From the NCBI GenBank assembly GCA_009746045.1, contig RPFO01000206.1, positions 1 to 24,747 on the forward strand: a DNA stretch of 24,747 bases. Reading direction: 5' to 3'. Of this stretch, positions 1 to 9,223 are shown piece after piece. The stretch is from Mesostigma viride. Taxonomy: Eukaryota > Streptophyta > Mesostigmatophyceae > Mesostigmatales > Mesostigmataceae. Positions within the stretch are counted from its first letter, which is position 1, and each line of letters starts with the position of its first letter. The translations under genes and the position numbers were made by a program. The notes under the pieces were generated by a model. The model was given only the letters and a program-made list of their open reading frames with translations, ran no database searches and had not been told where the DNA came from.

Positions 1-1437
<1,437 letters not shown>

Positions 1438-1497
1438 CCCCCCCCCTTTTACAAACACCATAATTCTGCCAACGTCACTCTTCCTGGACCGTGTGAT

Positions 1498-1903
1498 AGT
1501 TACGCCCGCCGTCGTTTCTTGTCTTACTGGAAGAGCACATGACCAACATTGGTTGTGCTAGTTACGCCCGCCGTCGTTTCTTTTGCCTTTTCGATGTCGA
1601 AATATATCTCGGGAAAGATGCACCCCCGTCAGTTAACTTGTCATCTTGTAAGCTCAATCTTTCCATGATAGTTACGCCCGCCGTCGTTTCTTTTGCATCT
1701 TCGATGTCGAAGTGTTTGTCGTGAAAGTTGCATCCCCGTCAGCTTCTTGTAAGATCAATGTTTCATGATAGTTACGCCCGCCGTCGTTTCTTTTTTATTT
1801 TCGATGTCGAAGAATATGTCGTGAAAGTTGCAGCGCGTTCGTGTCCATTGTGATCTTGTGATATCAAAGTTTCCCATGATAGTTACGCCCGCCGTCGTTT
1901 CTG
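1498..1903 (+). repeat. Tandem 62-111 bp repeats carrying the TTRCG...CGTTTCT motif
   Basis: Five copies of GTTACGCCCGCCGTCGTTTC start at about 1499, 1561, 1671, 1771 and 1882 (spacings 62, 110, 100, 111). Between them the repeats also share a TCGATGTCGAA palindrome (near 1593, 1702, 1801), a GTGAAAGTTGCA block and a CAATGTTTC-like block before the next copy, usually followed by ATGATA. So whole ~100-110 bp units are repeated, not just the motif. The block lies directly upstream of the first gene of the array, so it could be promoter, 5' UTR intron or simply satellite. Short frames on both strands here change at each unit and I do not regard them as genes. Confidence 0.85.
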
Positions 1904-2012
1904 TTGCTTCTCGTTCGTTTAAAATATCTAATGAAGTTTTTACCATCGTTCACCTAAAACAAATTACTTTAAATCTGCACCCGTTAAACCACACCCCCCT
2001 CGAAATGACTCC

Positions 2013-2027
2013 ATGGTTGCAGAACAA
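2013..2027 (+). promoter_or_regulatory. Splice-acceptor-like site before first small gene
   Basis: GGTTGCAG ends at 2022, five bases before the ATG at 2028. It matches the pattern seen before the other genes of this array, where CAG or AAG sits immediately upstream of the start codon. The bases from 1904 to here are AT-rich spacer in which I see no gene. Confidence 0.45.
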
Positions 2028-2252
2028 ATGTCAGAAGAAGAACAAAAAAAATGCTTCGGAAACCACAAGCGCAAAAGGAAAGCCGATGACAATTTAGAGA
2101 CCCTCTCGGAGGATGTGCCGGAGTTGGTTTCTTCGGATGACGAGTTTGAATACTCAAAAACATCAGGGGGACAAGTTCTTGAGAAAGCATGGAAGGTGTT
2201 TGTGACAAACGCGTTTGTGGAATGGATAAAAAAAAACTATTCCGAGGAATAG
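2028..2252 (+). CDS. Small acidic/basic protein, function unknown (75 aa)
   Basis: I do not recognise this protein. The start at 2028 was chosen because it follows an acceptor-like GGTTGCAG by 5 bases; an in-frame ATG at 2013 lies upstream of that site and would add five residues. The protein opens with a charged stretch, has a classic basic cluster KRKRK near residue 15 that could act as a nuclear localisation signal, then an acidic Ser-rich middle and a C-terminal segment rich in Lys, Trp and Val that looks helical. The TAG stop is only 68 bp from the next start codon, and AATAAA follows 20 bp after the stop. It could also be a 5' exon or a chance frame; its place in a regular same-strand array argues for a gene. 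Confidence 0.5.
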   Translation: MSEEEQKKCFGNHKRKRKADDNLETLSEDVPELVSSDDEFEYSKTSGGQVLEKAWKVFVTNAFVEWIKKNYSEE

Positions 2253-2271
2253 TAACTTGTTATTATAAAAT

Positions 2272-2277
2272 AATAAA
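2272..2277 (+). promoter_or_regulatory. Polyadenylation signal AATAAA
   Basis: AATAAA lies 20 bp after the TAG of the 75-aa gene and 44 bp before the next ATG, in an AT-rich spacer of only 68 bp. After it comes a T-rich tract and AAAAAG directly before the next ATG, an order that would suit coupled polyadenylation and downstream acceptor use. Confidence 0.45.
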
Positions 2278-2320
2278 TTAATGTTTATGAATTTTTTTGT
2301 TCGTTTTTTCCCTGAAAAAG

Positions 2321-3076
2321 ATGGAGTCCGAGATCGTGAATGAAGTCTACGGAAGCGTCCTTCAAAACGTTTTCAAACAAGTTCGCTTTCTGTCGCGTGT
2401 CATATTCGAGGAAGTTCGAGTCGCGCAGGAGAGGACAGGCCGCCACTTGGCCGTTTTATTGGCGTTTGATTCGTTCAGCCAAATGGAGAGAATTATGTAC
2501 GCCCAGCTAGCTGATATGAACTTCTGTATTCAAGAGGGTTTTTTCAGACCACAGATGGATCTAAGAGTGCCCATAGACCCAAGGACGGAGTTCCGCCTTT
2601 TGGTGTCGTTCATTACAAAGGGGCCAAAGATAGAGTTGGGGGAAGAGGAAGGGGCTCAGCTTGGGTGCACCTACGGGCGCGCATTTTACCCGAATGTTAC
2701 GCATTCTCTGCGCGTGAGGGCTGATGCATGTGTAGGGGCAGTACCCCTCAACATGAACTTTTTCTTGCTCTCTGACCCGATCGTGAGGGATGGGGATCGC
2801 ATGCGTAGTACGCGAAAGTGCTCCAAGGAGGGGTGTGGGTGCGAAACAGGACCTCATATCAAGTGGTGTAGAGGATGTAGGGATGCCAGATATTGCAGTG
2901 AGGAGTGCCAGCGTGCGGACTGGAGTAGGCATAAGGATAGATGCGAACGTCTGAGGCAAGCGAGGGAGGTGCTGGCAGGGGTGAAGTGGGGGGTTAACGT
3001 GACGACGATACTGGATAAAACTATGGGGTCTGATGTCGACTTCTCCTTCAACTTCCACGACGGCTCTGCCTCTTAG
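2321..3076 (+). CDS. MYND zinc-finger protein (251 aa)
   Basis: A MYND-type zinc finger lies near residues 167-210. The order is CSKEGC, then WCRGC, then YCSEEC, then HKDRC, which gives the Cys pairs and the closing His-x3-Cys of this family. MYND fingers bind two zinc ions and usually mediate protein-protein contacts; they occur in transcription regulators and SET-domain proteins. No SET or other catalytic domain is visible. The ~165 residues before the finger are predicted globular and unrecognised, and about 40 residues follow it. The start at 2321 was chosen because it directly follows a T-rich tract ending in AAAAAG; an in-frame ATG at 2297 lies in the T-rich spacer. It is second in a same-strand array, and the next gene starts 101 bp downstream. 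Its likely role is a regulator or adaptor, by inference from the finger only. Confidence 0.85.
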   Translation: MESEIVNEVYGSVLQNVFKQVRFLSRVIFEEVRVAQERTGRHLAVLLAFDSFSQMERIMYAQLADMNFCIQEGFFRPQMDLRVPIDPRTEFRLLVSFITKGPKIELGEEEGAQLGCTYGRAFYPNVTHSLRVRADACVGAVPLNMNFFLLSDPIVRDGDRMRSTRKCSKEGCGCETGPHIKWCRGCRDARYCSEECQRADWSRHKDRCERLRQAREVLAGVKWGVNVTTILDKTMGSDVDFSFNFHDGSAS

Positions 3077-3177
3077 AAAAACTTGAAATGTAGAGTAATA
3101 ACTTGTTTATATGATGTTATATTTAATGTTTAATGTTTAATGTTTATAACGTATCATTTTCCTCCTACGCGCAGGAA

Positions 3178-3378
3178 ATGGTGGAGGTTAAGGAGAGTTT
3201 GGCCAAAAGGCAAAGGACCGACACACTTCGACATAATGGAAGGAGTCTTCCATTGTACATCAAAAAAATAGTCGAGGATTACTGGCTCGCTTCCGACTCG
3301 ACTCCTCGTCCGAGTCCGGTGATACCGGACAGTGTCAAAGTCTGGAAGGTTTCAGCACATCAATCGCACATTGAATAG
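3178..3378 (+). CDS. Small basic protein, function unknown (66 aa)
   Basis: I do not recognise this protein. It begins three bases after a GCAG (TACGCGCAG, then GAAATG), like its neighbours. The N-terminal third is highly charged, with AKRQRTD near residue 9 as a possible nuclear localisation signal. A helical stretch (LYIKKIVEDYW) follows, then a Ser/Pro-rich tail. A frame that starts upstream at 3133 only adds residues encoded by the AT-rich spacer with its repeated TTTAATG units, so I prefer 3178. Size and charge resemble the 75-aa gene at 2028, but I see no clear alignment. Whether it is translated is uncertain. Confidence 0.45.
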   Translation: MVEVKESLAKRQRTDTLRHNGRSLPLYIKKIVEDYWLASDSTPRPSPVIPDSVKVWKVSAHQSHIE

Positions 3379-3542
3379 ATAATGTTTTATCGCCATATTG
3401 CTGTTCGACAAGTTGCGCCTTGGGGCGTTTCTTTGCGCCAAATTTAAACCTTCGTATTAATAAACAAGTACAATAAAAAAATTTCAAAACGTTTTTTGAA
3501 TTTTATTTTCCGGGGCCGGTATGTTATCGTAACTTGTCGCAG
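3379..3542 (+). promoter_or_regulatory. Intergenic spacer with hairpin motif, AATAAA and acceptor
   Basis: In order: one copy of the motif at about 3412-3432 (GTTGCGCCTTGGGGCGTTTC), whose core CGCC-TTGG-GGCG is a perfect small stem; AATAAA at 3459-3464 and again at 3472-3477; a T-rich tract; then GGCCGGTATGTT and a CGCAG that ends directly at the ATG of the next gene. The GGCCGGTATGTT block recurs before the gene at 4690. Confidence 0.55.
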
Positions 3543-4409
3543 ATGTCCGGTTCGACGGAAGATTCGTCCGATTCGTCTAGTCACCTCCTGATGGAGGATT
3601 GGCAACGACTTCAACAACACCAAGCGGTTGCCACTGTCATTCAGAGTGTTGCTCGCTCAATAGGGGCGCCGCGCAAGTGTGATGTGTCCACTTGCAAGAA
3701 AACCGCTCTCGGATTTGACTTGTATTGCCGAAAGCACGAAGAACATTCTCGTCACATCGAAAATGCCCTCAGTCGCGGACTTGGAATGGCGGGCGCCCTC
3801 GGACCTGGATTGGCGGGGGGGGCCCTGCGACTTCGCCTGGACATGACTGTCGGAGAGGTCGTGGGTGTAAATTTTGATTTCACCAGGGGAGACGAGTACT
3901 TCCTTGAAGATTGGATAGTCAAAGACTCCGCGACAGGTGCGGACTTGGCAAAGGGAGGCTACGTTGCCGGCGCCCAAGAAAATGGTTGGAGTAGCTTGAG
4001 ATGCTTTTTGATGACGACACCTTTTGCCGACTCGCGTGACACGGATGTAAGCGAACTTTATCGGCGTATGTGTTTTGCACTCGCCGACATTCCGCTGATA
4101 ACTCAACGAGAGTTCGATTTTCGCGTGGAAACAAAAGCCAAAGCGATTGTATCCGGCGTGAAGGCGATTGTGGAGGAGGAGCAGGATTCTCTGTGTGCAG
4201 AGTATTTGGAGAGAGTGGCCCCGATGAAGACGAGGAGGTCCGAAATCTATCCTGACACCGGCAACAAGGAGGCAAAGTTGGTGGCCGCCAAAGAAGAGAT
4301 GTTCGCTCGTGTCGATGAAATGGCGGCGAAAGAGGTTCCGAGAGTTCGCTCGATCGGTTGTTGCAAAACCTGCAGAGAGTGGAACGAGTCGCGGGACAGT
4401 CTATATTGA
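3543..4409 (+). CDS. Cys/His-motif protein, paralogue of the next gene (288 aa)
   Basis: I do not recognise the family. The ATG directly abuts a CAG acceptor-like site. After a Ser-rich acidic N-terminus comes a compact Cys/His motif near residues 47-70: KCDVSTCKK, then YCRKH, i.e. C-x4-C-x(12)-C-x2-H, a plausible zinc knuckle. The downstream gene has the same arrangement at a similar position, KCRDRKCKK then LCGEH, so the two are probably diverged duplicates. The middle is Gly/Leu-rich, then mixed alpha/beta-like sequence, then a long charged segment that looks helical. A second pair CCKTC lies near the C-terminus (about residue 275). There is no membrane segment or signal peptide. The TGA is five bases before another copy of the hairpin motif. 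Confidence 0.7.
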   Translation: MSGSTEDSSDSSSHLLMEDWQRLQQHQAVATVIQSVARSIGAPRKCDVSTCKKTALGFDLYCRKHEEHSRHIENALSRGLGMAGALGPGLAGGALRLRLDMTVGEVVGVNFDFTRGDEYFLEDWIVKDSATGADLAKGGYVAGAQENGWSSLRCFLMTTPFADSRDTDVSELYRRMCFALADIPLITQREFDFRVETKAKAIVSGVKAIVEEEQDSLCAEYLERVAPMKTRRSEIYPDTGNKEAKLVAAKEEMFARVDEMAAKEVPRVRSIGCCKTCREWNESRDSLY

Positions 4410-4689
4410 TATGAGTTGCGCCCGCCGGCGTTTCTCTGGTCTTGAATGCCCCCCCTCTACATACACATTATATTGTCTGGACATTCGTATGTAGTGACAA
4501 TCGTAGTCGATGTGATTGCCATTCGTTTGTACGTAGAAAGTGGTTGTTGAGGAAGTTGCGCCCCAGGGCGTTTCTTTGTTGCATTTTCTTCAAATTTTAG
4601 CTCGCATAAATAGATGAAGATGACTTAATAAATGCCAGTTTTTTTTAATAATATAAACTACTCGCGGCCGGTATGTTCTGGTTTCGCAG
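4410..4689 (+). promoter_or_regulatory. Intergenic spacer with two hairpin motifs, AATAAA and acceptor
   Basis: Motif copies lie at about 4414-4434 (TTGCGCCCGCCGGCGTTTCT) and 4554-4574 (TTGCGCCCCAGGGCGTTTCT). The first follows the stop codon by five bases. AATAAA is at 4627-4632. A T-run, an AATAATATAAA stretch and GGCCGGTATGTT lead to TTTCGCAG, which ends exactly at the ATG at 4690. No convincing gene is in this spacer. Confidence 0.55.
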
Positions 4690-5424
4690 ATGTCCAGTCT
4701 GACGGTCGACATAAGGGGACGTCCATATCAGGACGCTGTTTTCCGGATTTTTGAGAAGGATCCCGAAAAGAAGTGCCGGGATAGGAAATGTAAAAAGCTG
4801 TCAATTACCGACATGGGTCTGTGTGGGGAACACATCGTAGCTTTTGGAAAGGACATGATTTCCCGTCATTTGCAACAATACGTTGACAACAATTGTGTGG
4901 GAGGGGCGCAGATGGACGTCCTTCTTGAGGATGGAGTGGACGGAGCCAAAAGGGCTGTAATTCGGCTGTCGGAAATGGATGATGACAAAGAGGACGTGAA
5001 CATTCGCCTTAAGAGGCACGACGATAACACGGCCGATTGTGTGTTTGGGTCTCGAGGAGTGGCGGATGAGAGGCAGGTCTTCCATGATGCCGCGGAGAAG
5101 GTGGTGGAATGGATGATGGGTTGGTCAAATCTTGACGTTCGCATATTCAACCGTCTGACGTCTGATTTCCTTCTCCGGGGAAGTTTCAAGATGGTTGACC
5201 GTGCAAGGCAGTCCAGGAACCAGGTATCCGTTTCCATGGCCAGTCCGATCGCACGCATGATTGAGGGGGGCCCTCTTCCGCGCAACCTTGCCTCGAGATT
5301 TCGAAAATACCGTGAAGGGCTCGACCGAAAATCAGCAGCGATTTCCCATTCGCGAACCACTTATGGGTCGACGGAGGTGGTAACGGAATTTTTTTGCATT
5401 TCCTTGCCAATTGATTCTTTATGA
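4690..5424 (+). CDS. Cys/His-motif protein, paralogue of the upstream gene (244 aa)
   Basis: I do not recognise the family. The ATG directly abuts TTTCGCAG. Near residues 29-52 it has KCRDRKCKK followed by LCGEH, matching the Cys/His motif of the protein encoded at 3543-4409. Both start with MS, and both carry near the C-terminal half a hydrophobic-basic stretch (here DFLLRGSFKM, there FDFRVETKAK) at similar distance, which supports common origin although overall identity is low. A Ser/Arg-rich region follows. There is no signal peptide or membrane segment. The short hydrophobic C-terminal tail after about residue 225 is read from T-rich DNA and may be near-neutral sequence. Confidence 0.7.
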   Translation: MSSLTVDIRGRPYQDAVFRIFEKDPEKKCRDRKCKKLSITDMGLCGEHIVAFGKDMISRHLQQYVDNNCVGGAQMDVLLEDGVDGAKRAVIRLSEMDDDKEDVNIRLKRHDDNTADCVFGSRGVADERQVFHDAAEKVVEWMMGWSNLDVRIFNRLTSDFLLRGSFKMVDRARQSRNQVSVSMASPIARMIEGGPLPRNLASRFRKYREGLDRKSAAISHSRTTYGSTEVVTEFFCISLPIDSL

Positions 5425-5646
5425 GGGACATAGAGTTGTTTGTATAGAGAGTGAATTGACGAAAGTTGCGACGGCGGTCGCATCTTTTAGTGCGTCGTTC
5501 TCTTGTTATGAATCTCTGTTCATTCTGAATTATAACGTTGTTTGTACCTTGACATAATGATGCATTTTTTGTATTGAGTTGCGACGTGGGGCGCATCTTC
5601 CTGCTGACTCGTATGTTTTTTCCAATTTTTTTGTTTTGTGTTGCAG
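5425..5646 (+). promoter_or_regulatory. Intergenic spacer with two diverged hairpin motifs and acceptor
   Basis: The two motif copies here differ from the others at the 3' arm in step with the 5' arm. GTTGCGACGGCGGTCGCATC (about 5465-5484) has a perfect GCGAC/GTCGC stem, and TTGCGACGTGGGGCGCATCT (about 5579-5598) has a TGCG/CGCA stem. A long T-rich tract then ends in TTGTGTTGCAG, which abuts the ATG at 5647. No AATAAA is present; ATAATG is the nearest. Confidence 0.5.
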
Positions 5647-7338
5647 ATGGAAAAGGGCGGCCCTACATCGCAGGTGGTCGGCGACTCTCCCCCTAGGGGG
5701 GAAGGGTCAGAAGGGCAACCAGTTCAGGCCCAAGGCGCCTCCCCACAACAGCCTCCTCACAAGCGTGCAAGGGAGGGCACGCCGCCCCCAATGGTGGAAT
5801 CTGGTGTCAGCTTTGCCGCGGTCACTGGGAAGGATGAGTACCACGGTGGTCTTGAGATGGTGGACGATCCGGTTAAGCGGATTCAGATTGAGCGGTTTGA
5901 GCGACTCGCGAATGGCACTCGTGAACAGCAATTCGCGCTGTACCAAGACATCCTTAATGACAAACCTGAAGTCGCCAAGGTGCCTTATACCTCCAAGCGC
6001 ACATTCATGCCTCGTTTCGAAACCCTGCTCCAGCAGGAGCTAAGGTTGCGTCGGTTGGCTCAGAATGCGCCAGAGACAGTAGCCGCCGCGCCCTCCCATG
6101 CCGCGCCTGCCGCAGTAGCCCAAAAGAGGGGGGAGAGTGTGCACGAGTCGGCCGCAGTGCCCTCAACCGCAAGGGATCCCCCCGCGACTTCCAAGCCGGT
6201 CGCGACGGGCGATATGCCCCCGCCGCGGCAGAGGGGAAGGGGGAAGGGGGTCGATGGAGGGGAAGTCCTCGATGTTTTCGATATGACGCTGGGCAATTTG
6301 GAAGGTGGCGGGCCGATCTTCGTAAGTCTCCGCCCATTAAATTGATGTCGTGAAATACAATACGCATTTTTTTGCAATATTCGCCAGACATGTCATTTCC
6401 GACAACTAAGCGGATTTTTACTTTCCGTTGAAATGTTCGCAGGGCCGGCAAGAGGATGTTGGTGCAAGAGAAGCCCGCTCAATGGCGGGAAGCACCCAGG
6501 TACATGAGTGCGTCAGATTCCTCTCCGGTTTACTTGTATTGAAAAGGTTTGCGTGCGTATATCCTTGTTTATTTTTGTAGTAATTTTTTTCTTGTGAATG
6601 GACAATCGCGTTTGCTATTTTTACAGGGAAGTCCGTTCGAGCAGCAAGAGGGCGGTGACAGGAGGGGAAGTGGATCTTACGGTGGTTCCACTGCAGAGGG
6701 GGGAAGGGTAAGTTACCGTTGACTTACAAATTGAAAGTTTAGGTTCGTCCTCAATTGACAGAGTTACGACGGCCGGCGTTTCTCTACACTTTTCTTACAT
6801 TAAAAATCTTCCGTTGATAATGTTCTTGCAGGAAGCCGGTCGTCAGGGTGGGGCAAATCTCCAGGGAGAGGGGGCTATCGCTGTCGGTGAGCCTGTGTCA
6901 GAGGGCGCGGGTGGAAGCGACGGCGATACTGCGAAAATGACACGCTTTAAGGAGCAAGCGGATGCTTATCAACTGAAGAAGTTGGCAAAGTGGGTTGTGG
7001 CCGAGGTGAGAACGGAAACAGCCCCACCTGAGGTACGGAACCAGATGATGACTCTCCATCAAGTCGCTGAGTTGATCGTGAAGAATGCGTGCGCGCCCGA
7101 TGGCGCCACACAGCCTGAGGAGATCCCGAGCGCCAAGGCCTTGATAAAGTGGATGGAGGAGAACCTGTTCGAGGGCAAAGGGAAGGAGAGGAAGTGTAAA
7201 CTGAAGACGGTGACGATGGCGGACGCCAAGACTCTGATCAAGATGTTGAAGGAACACGATGCCCGCCGGGACAAGTCTCCGAAGATCGCGAAGGGGTCGA
7301 AGAAAGCGGCTGAAGCAGCAGCGGTTGAGGGGAATGAG
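5647..7338 (+). CDS. Large multi-exon gene of unknown function, exons 1-4
   Basis: This is the start of a spliced gene. Exons read from the sequence are 5647-6321 (225 codons), 6443-6499 (19), 6627-6707 (27) and 6832-7338 (169). All have GTAAG or GTACATG donors, T-rich CAG acceptors and phase-0 borders, and the frame stays open across all joins. Exon 1 encodes a Gly/Pro/Ala-rich, probably disordered N-terminus with a KRAREG basic patch, a charged helical block around residues 70-135 and a second Pro/Ala/Arg-rich linker. Exons 2-3 are short Gly/Arg/Ser-rich linkers. Exon 4 encodes a mostly helical Lys/Glu-rich domain and ends in a Lys/Ala-rich run. I recognise no family. The motif TTACGACGGCCGGCGTTTCT lies in intron 3 (about 6764-6783); introns 1 and 2 lack it. 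Confidence 0.7.
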
Positions 7339-7780
7339 GTAAGTCTACCTCTGTTGTGAGGGGGGCTTTGTTCTTGAGGTCCAGGTTTCATGTAGGTTGC
7401 GACGGCCGGCGTTTCTCAAGTGTGACACTTACTTCCTTTTGACTAACACTTACTTCCTTTCCTGATTTCGCATCGTTGAGGGAAATGAGCCAAGTGTACC
7501 TCTGTTGTGAGGGGGGCTCTGATCTTGAGGTTTAGGTTTCATCTAGGTTGCGACGGCCGGCGTTTCTCAAGTGTGACATTTACTTTATTCCTTTCGGTTA
7601 TGCTTTCCTGATTTTTTCATATCATTGTTAAGGGGAACGAGGTAAGTATACCTCTGTCGTGAGGGGGGCTTTGATGTTGAGGTTCAGGTTTCATGTAGGT
7701 TGCGACGGCCGGCGTTTCTCAATCGGCATTTACTTTATTCCTTTTGGTTATGCTTTCCTGATTTTTTCGCATCAACGCAG
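7324..7780 (+). repeat. Three tandem ~151-bp units forming intron 4
   Basis: The intron from 7339 to 7780 consists of three tandem units starting at about 7324, 7475 and 7627 (spacing 151 and 152). Each unit begins with the last codons of exon 4 (GTTGAGGGGAATGAG-like), followed by a donor region, an ACCTCTGTTGTGAGGGGGGC block, the motif TTGCGACGGCCGGCGTTTCT (about 7397, 7548, 7700), then a T-rich stretch with CCTGATTT. Unit 1 has donor GTAAGT at 7339 and unit 3 has GTAAGT near 7641. In unit 2 the donor is mutated (GCCAAGTG). The true acceptor is ACGCAG ending at 7780; TACGTGCAG nine bases later is also in frame. Confidence 0.8.
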
Positions 7781-8967
7781 TACGTGCAGGCCGAGAGGGC
7801 GACCCACGCGGCCATCCTGTACTCAATCAGCCTCGACCAGCACGCGCGCCGCGAGAACATGAAAATAGATAGTACGTGGACTGCTGCCGTCGACGAACAC
7901 CAGAAGGGACTCTCCGAAGCACTTGCGACCTACAAGGGGAAGGCGCTGAAGGGAAAGGGGAAAGGAAAGGAGGTGGAGGTTGCGGATGCTCCCGTGTCTC
8001 TGCTTGAGAAATGGGAGAAGTCCCCGGTGTCGCAGGATGATGATGACATCCTGGATGTGAACGATGAGATCGCGAAGGGCAAACGGTTGCGGAAGCAGCT
8101 TGCCGTTCAGCCTCGGGACCTCGATGAGATGTCCAAAGCCTTGGTGCATCGAAATCGGGTGTGGACAAGGAACCTGTTCGTGGGGCCTCAGAAGCTCCTC
8201 GCACGAGACTTGCATCTGTCTAGAGCCGAGCAGAACGCCACCATTTTTGCAAACTCGGAGTCCGACTACGGCCACGACAAGCTGGTGATTCCTGTGTGGC
8301 GGTACTCGTTCCAGTTTTTGGCTGACCGGTGCCCCAACAGTTTTCATGACTGGATGAAAAAGGAAGGCACCCAGCGTCAGCTCGCGCAACTCTTCGGGGA
8401 GATGGGGGGGCACGGACAATGAAGGCTGGCTACGCTCGCGCAATGACTGACAAAGAGATTGATATCTACCTGCGAACGAGCTCGGCCAAGGGAATGGCCG
8501 AAGCTGCTTCCACCGCGGTTCTGACAGGACCGGCCGATATTCTGGACTCACTTAAGCCCGTGGACGTGAGAAAGGCCGCGCTTTTGGACAGTTTGTGCAA
8601 GTCCGCCTGGGAGATGGCTCCACTCGAGAAGAAGACACCGTTGCCGCCAGCCATTTGCGGCTTTCTCGTGCTGGACGGGAACCACTTTACCACACTCATC
8701 AAATCGGTGAAATTCGAACTGGTCACCGACAATATGACGGTGGACCAAAGATCTGTGTGGTACCAGGCAATGCTGAATGGTTTCATGAAGGCGGAAAAGC
8801 TCAGGGTCGTTGCGCGGGGAGGGAAGGAGCAGGAGGTCACGAAGACCGTGGCCGCGGCGAAGCTGGAGGAGTGGGCAACTGATTGGACGAATTTCGGGGG
8901 GGTGGACGTGCAGATGCTCAAGGGTGAGACCATCCTGCCGACCTGGTGGCAGATCCGTGAACAGAAG
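7781..8967 (+). CDS. Large multi-exon gene, exon 5 (one frameshift)
   Basis: Phase-0 exon between the CAG at 7778-7780 and the donor GTAAGC at 8968. It is read in one frame to a TGA at 8420-8422 and in a second frame from 8419 onward; the stop and a new ATG overlap as ATGA. Both halves have the same style and continue the same protein: a helical Lys-rich start, an acidic DDDD stretch, then a globular region with LVIPVWRYSF. After the shift comes a region with FLVLDGNHFTTL. DGNH recalls the ParB/sulfiredoxin-type DGNHR motif, but one motif is weak evidence and no function should be assigned. A single extra G in the G-run at 8402-8408 would restore one frame, so this is either an assembly error or a real lesion. 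The exon ends in frame (183 codons after 8419). Confidence 0.65.
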
Positions 8968-9223
8968 GTAAGCCAGGTTGCGACCGCCGGCGTTTCTATA
9001 AGTGGTTTTCTTGTGTTAATTTCAGTATGCCATTAGTTCGGTCAAGATGCGACCGCCGGCGTTTCTATAAGGGGTTTTCATGTTCCACCTTAGCATGCCA
9101 TATTTTGGTCAAGATGCGACCGCCGGCGTTTCTGTCAGTCGTATTCTTGTTCTCAGTTGAGTTGTGCTTATTTGGGAGGACTGTCGATGTGTCTCTGCGC
9201 GTTGTTGCCCTACGGGGATGCAG
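8968..9223 (+). repeat. Intron 5, made of tandem ~67-bp units with the motif
   Basis: The donor is GTAAGC at 8968 and the acceptor GGGATGCAG ends at 9223. Three units carry TGCGACCGCCGGCGTTTCT at about 8979, 9047 and 9114 (spacing 68 and 67), each with a preceding GTAAG- or GTCAAG-like block and a following TTTTC stretch ending in an acceptor-like AG (TTTCAG, CTTAG, TCTCAG). Each unit therefore looks like a miniature intron, and alternative acceptors near 9024, 9093 and 9158 are possible. The downstream exon is only in frame with the protein style from 9224. Confidence 0.75.

Noticed and set aside
1539-1946. Short frames on both strands in the tandem repeat (for example with ETTAGVTIM)
   Set aside because: They are translations of the repeated motif and have no independent support.
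7823-8551. 242-codon minus-strand frame opposite exon 5
   Set aside because: Antisense shadow of a GC-rich exon whose + strand has matching splice sites and phase.
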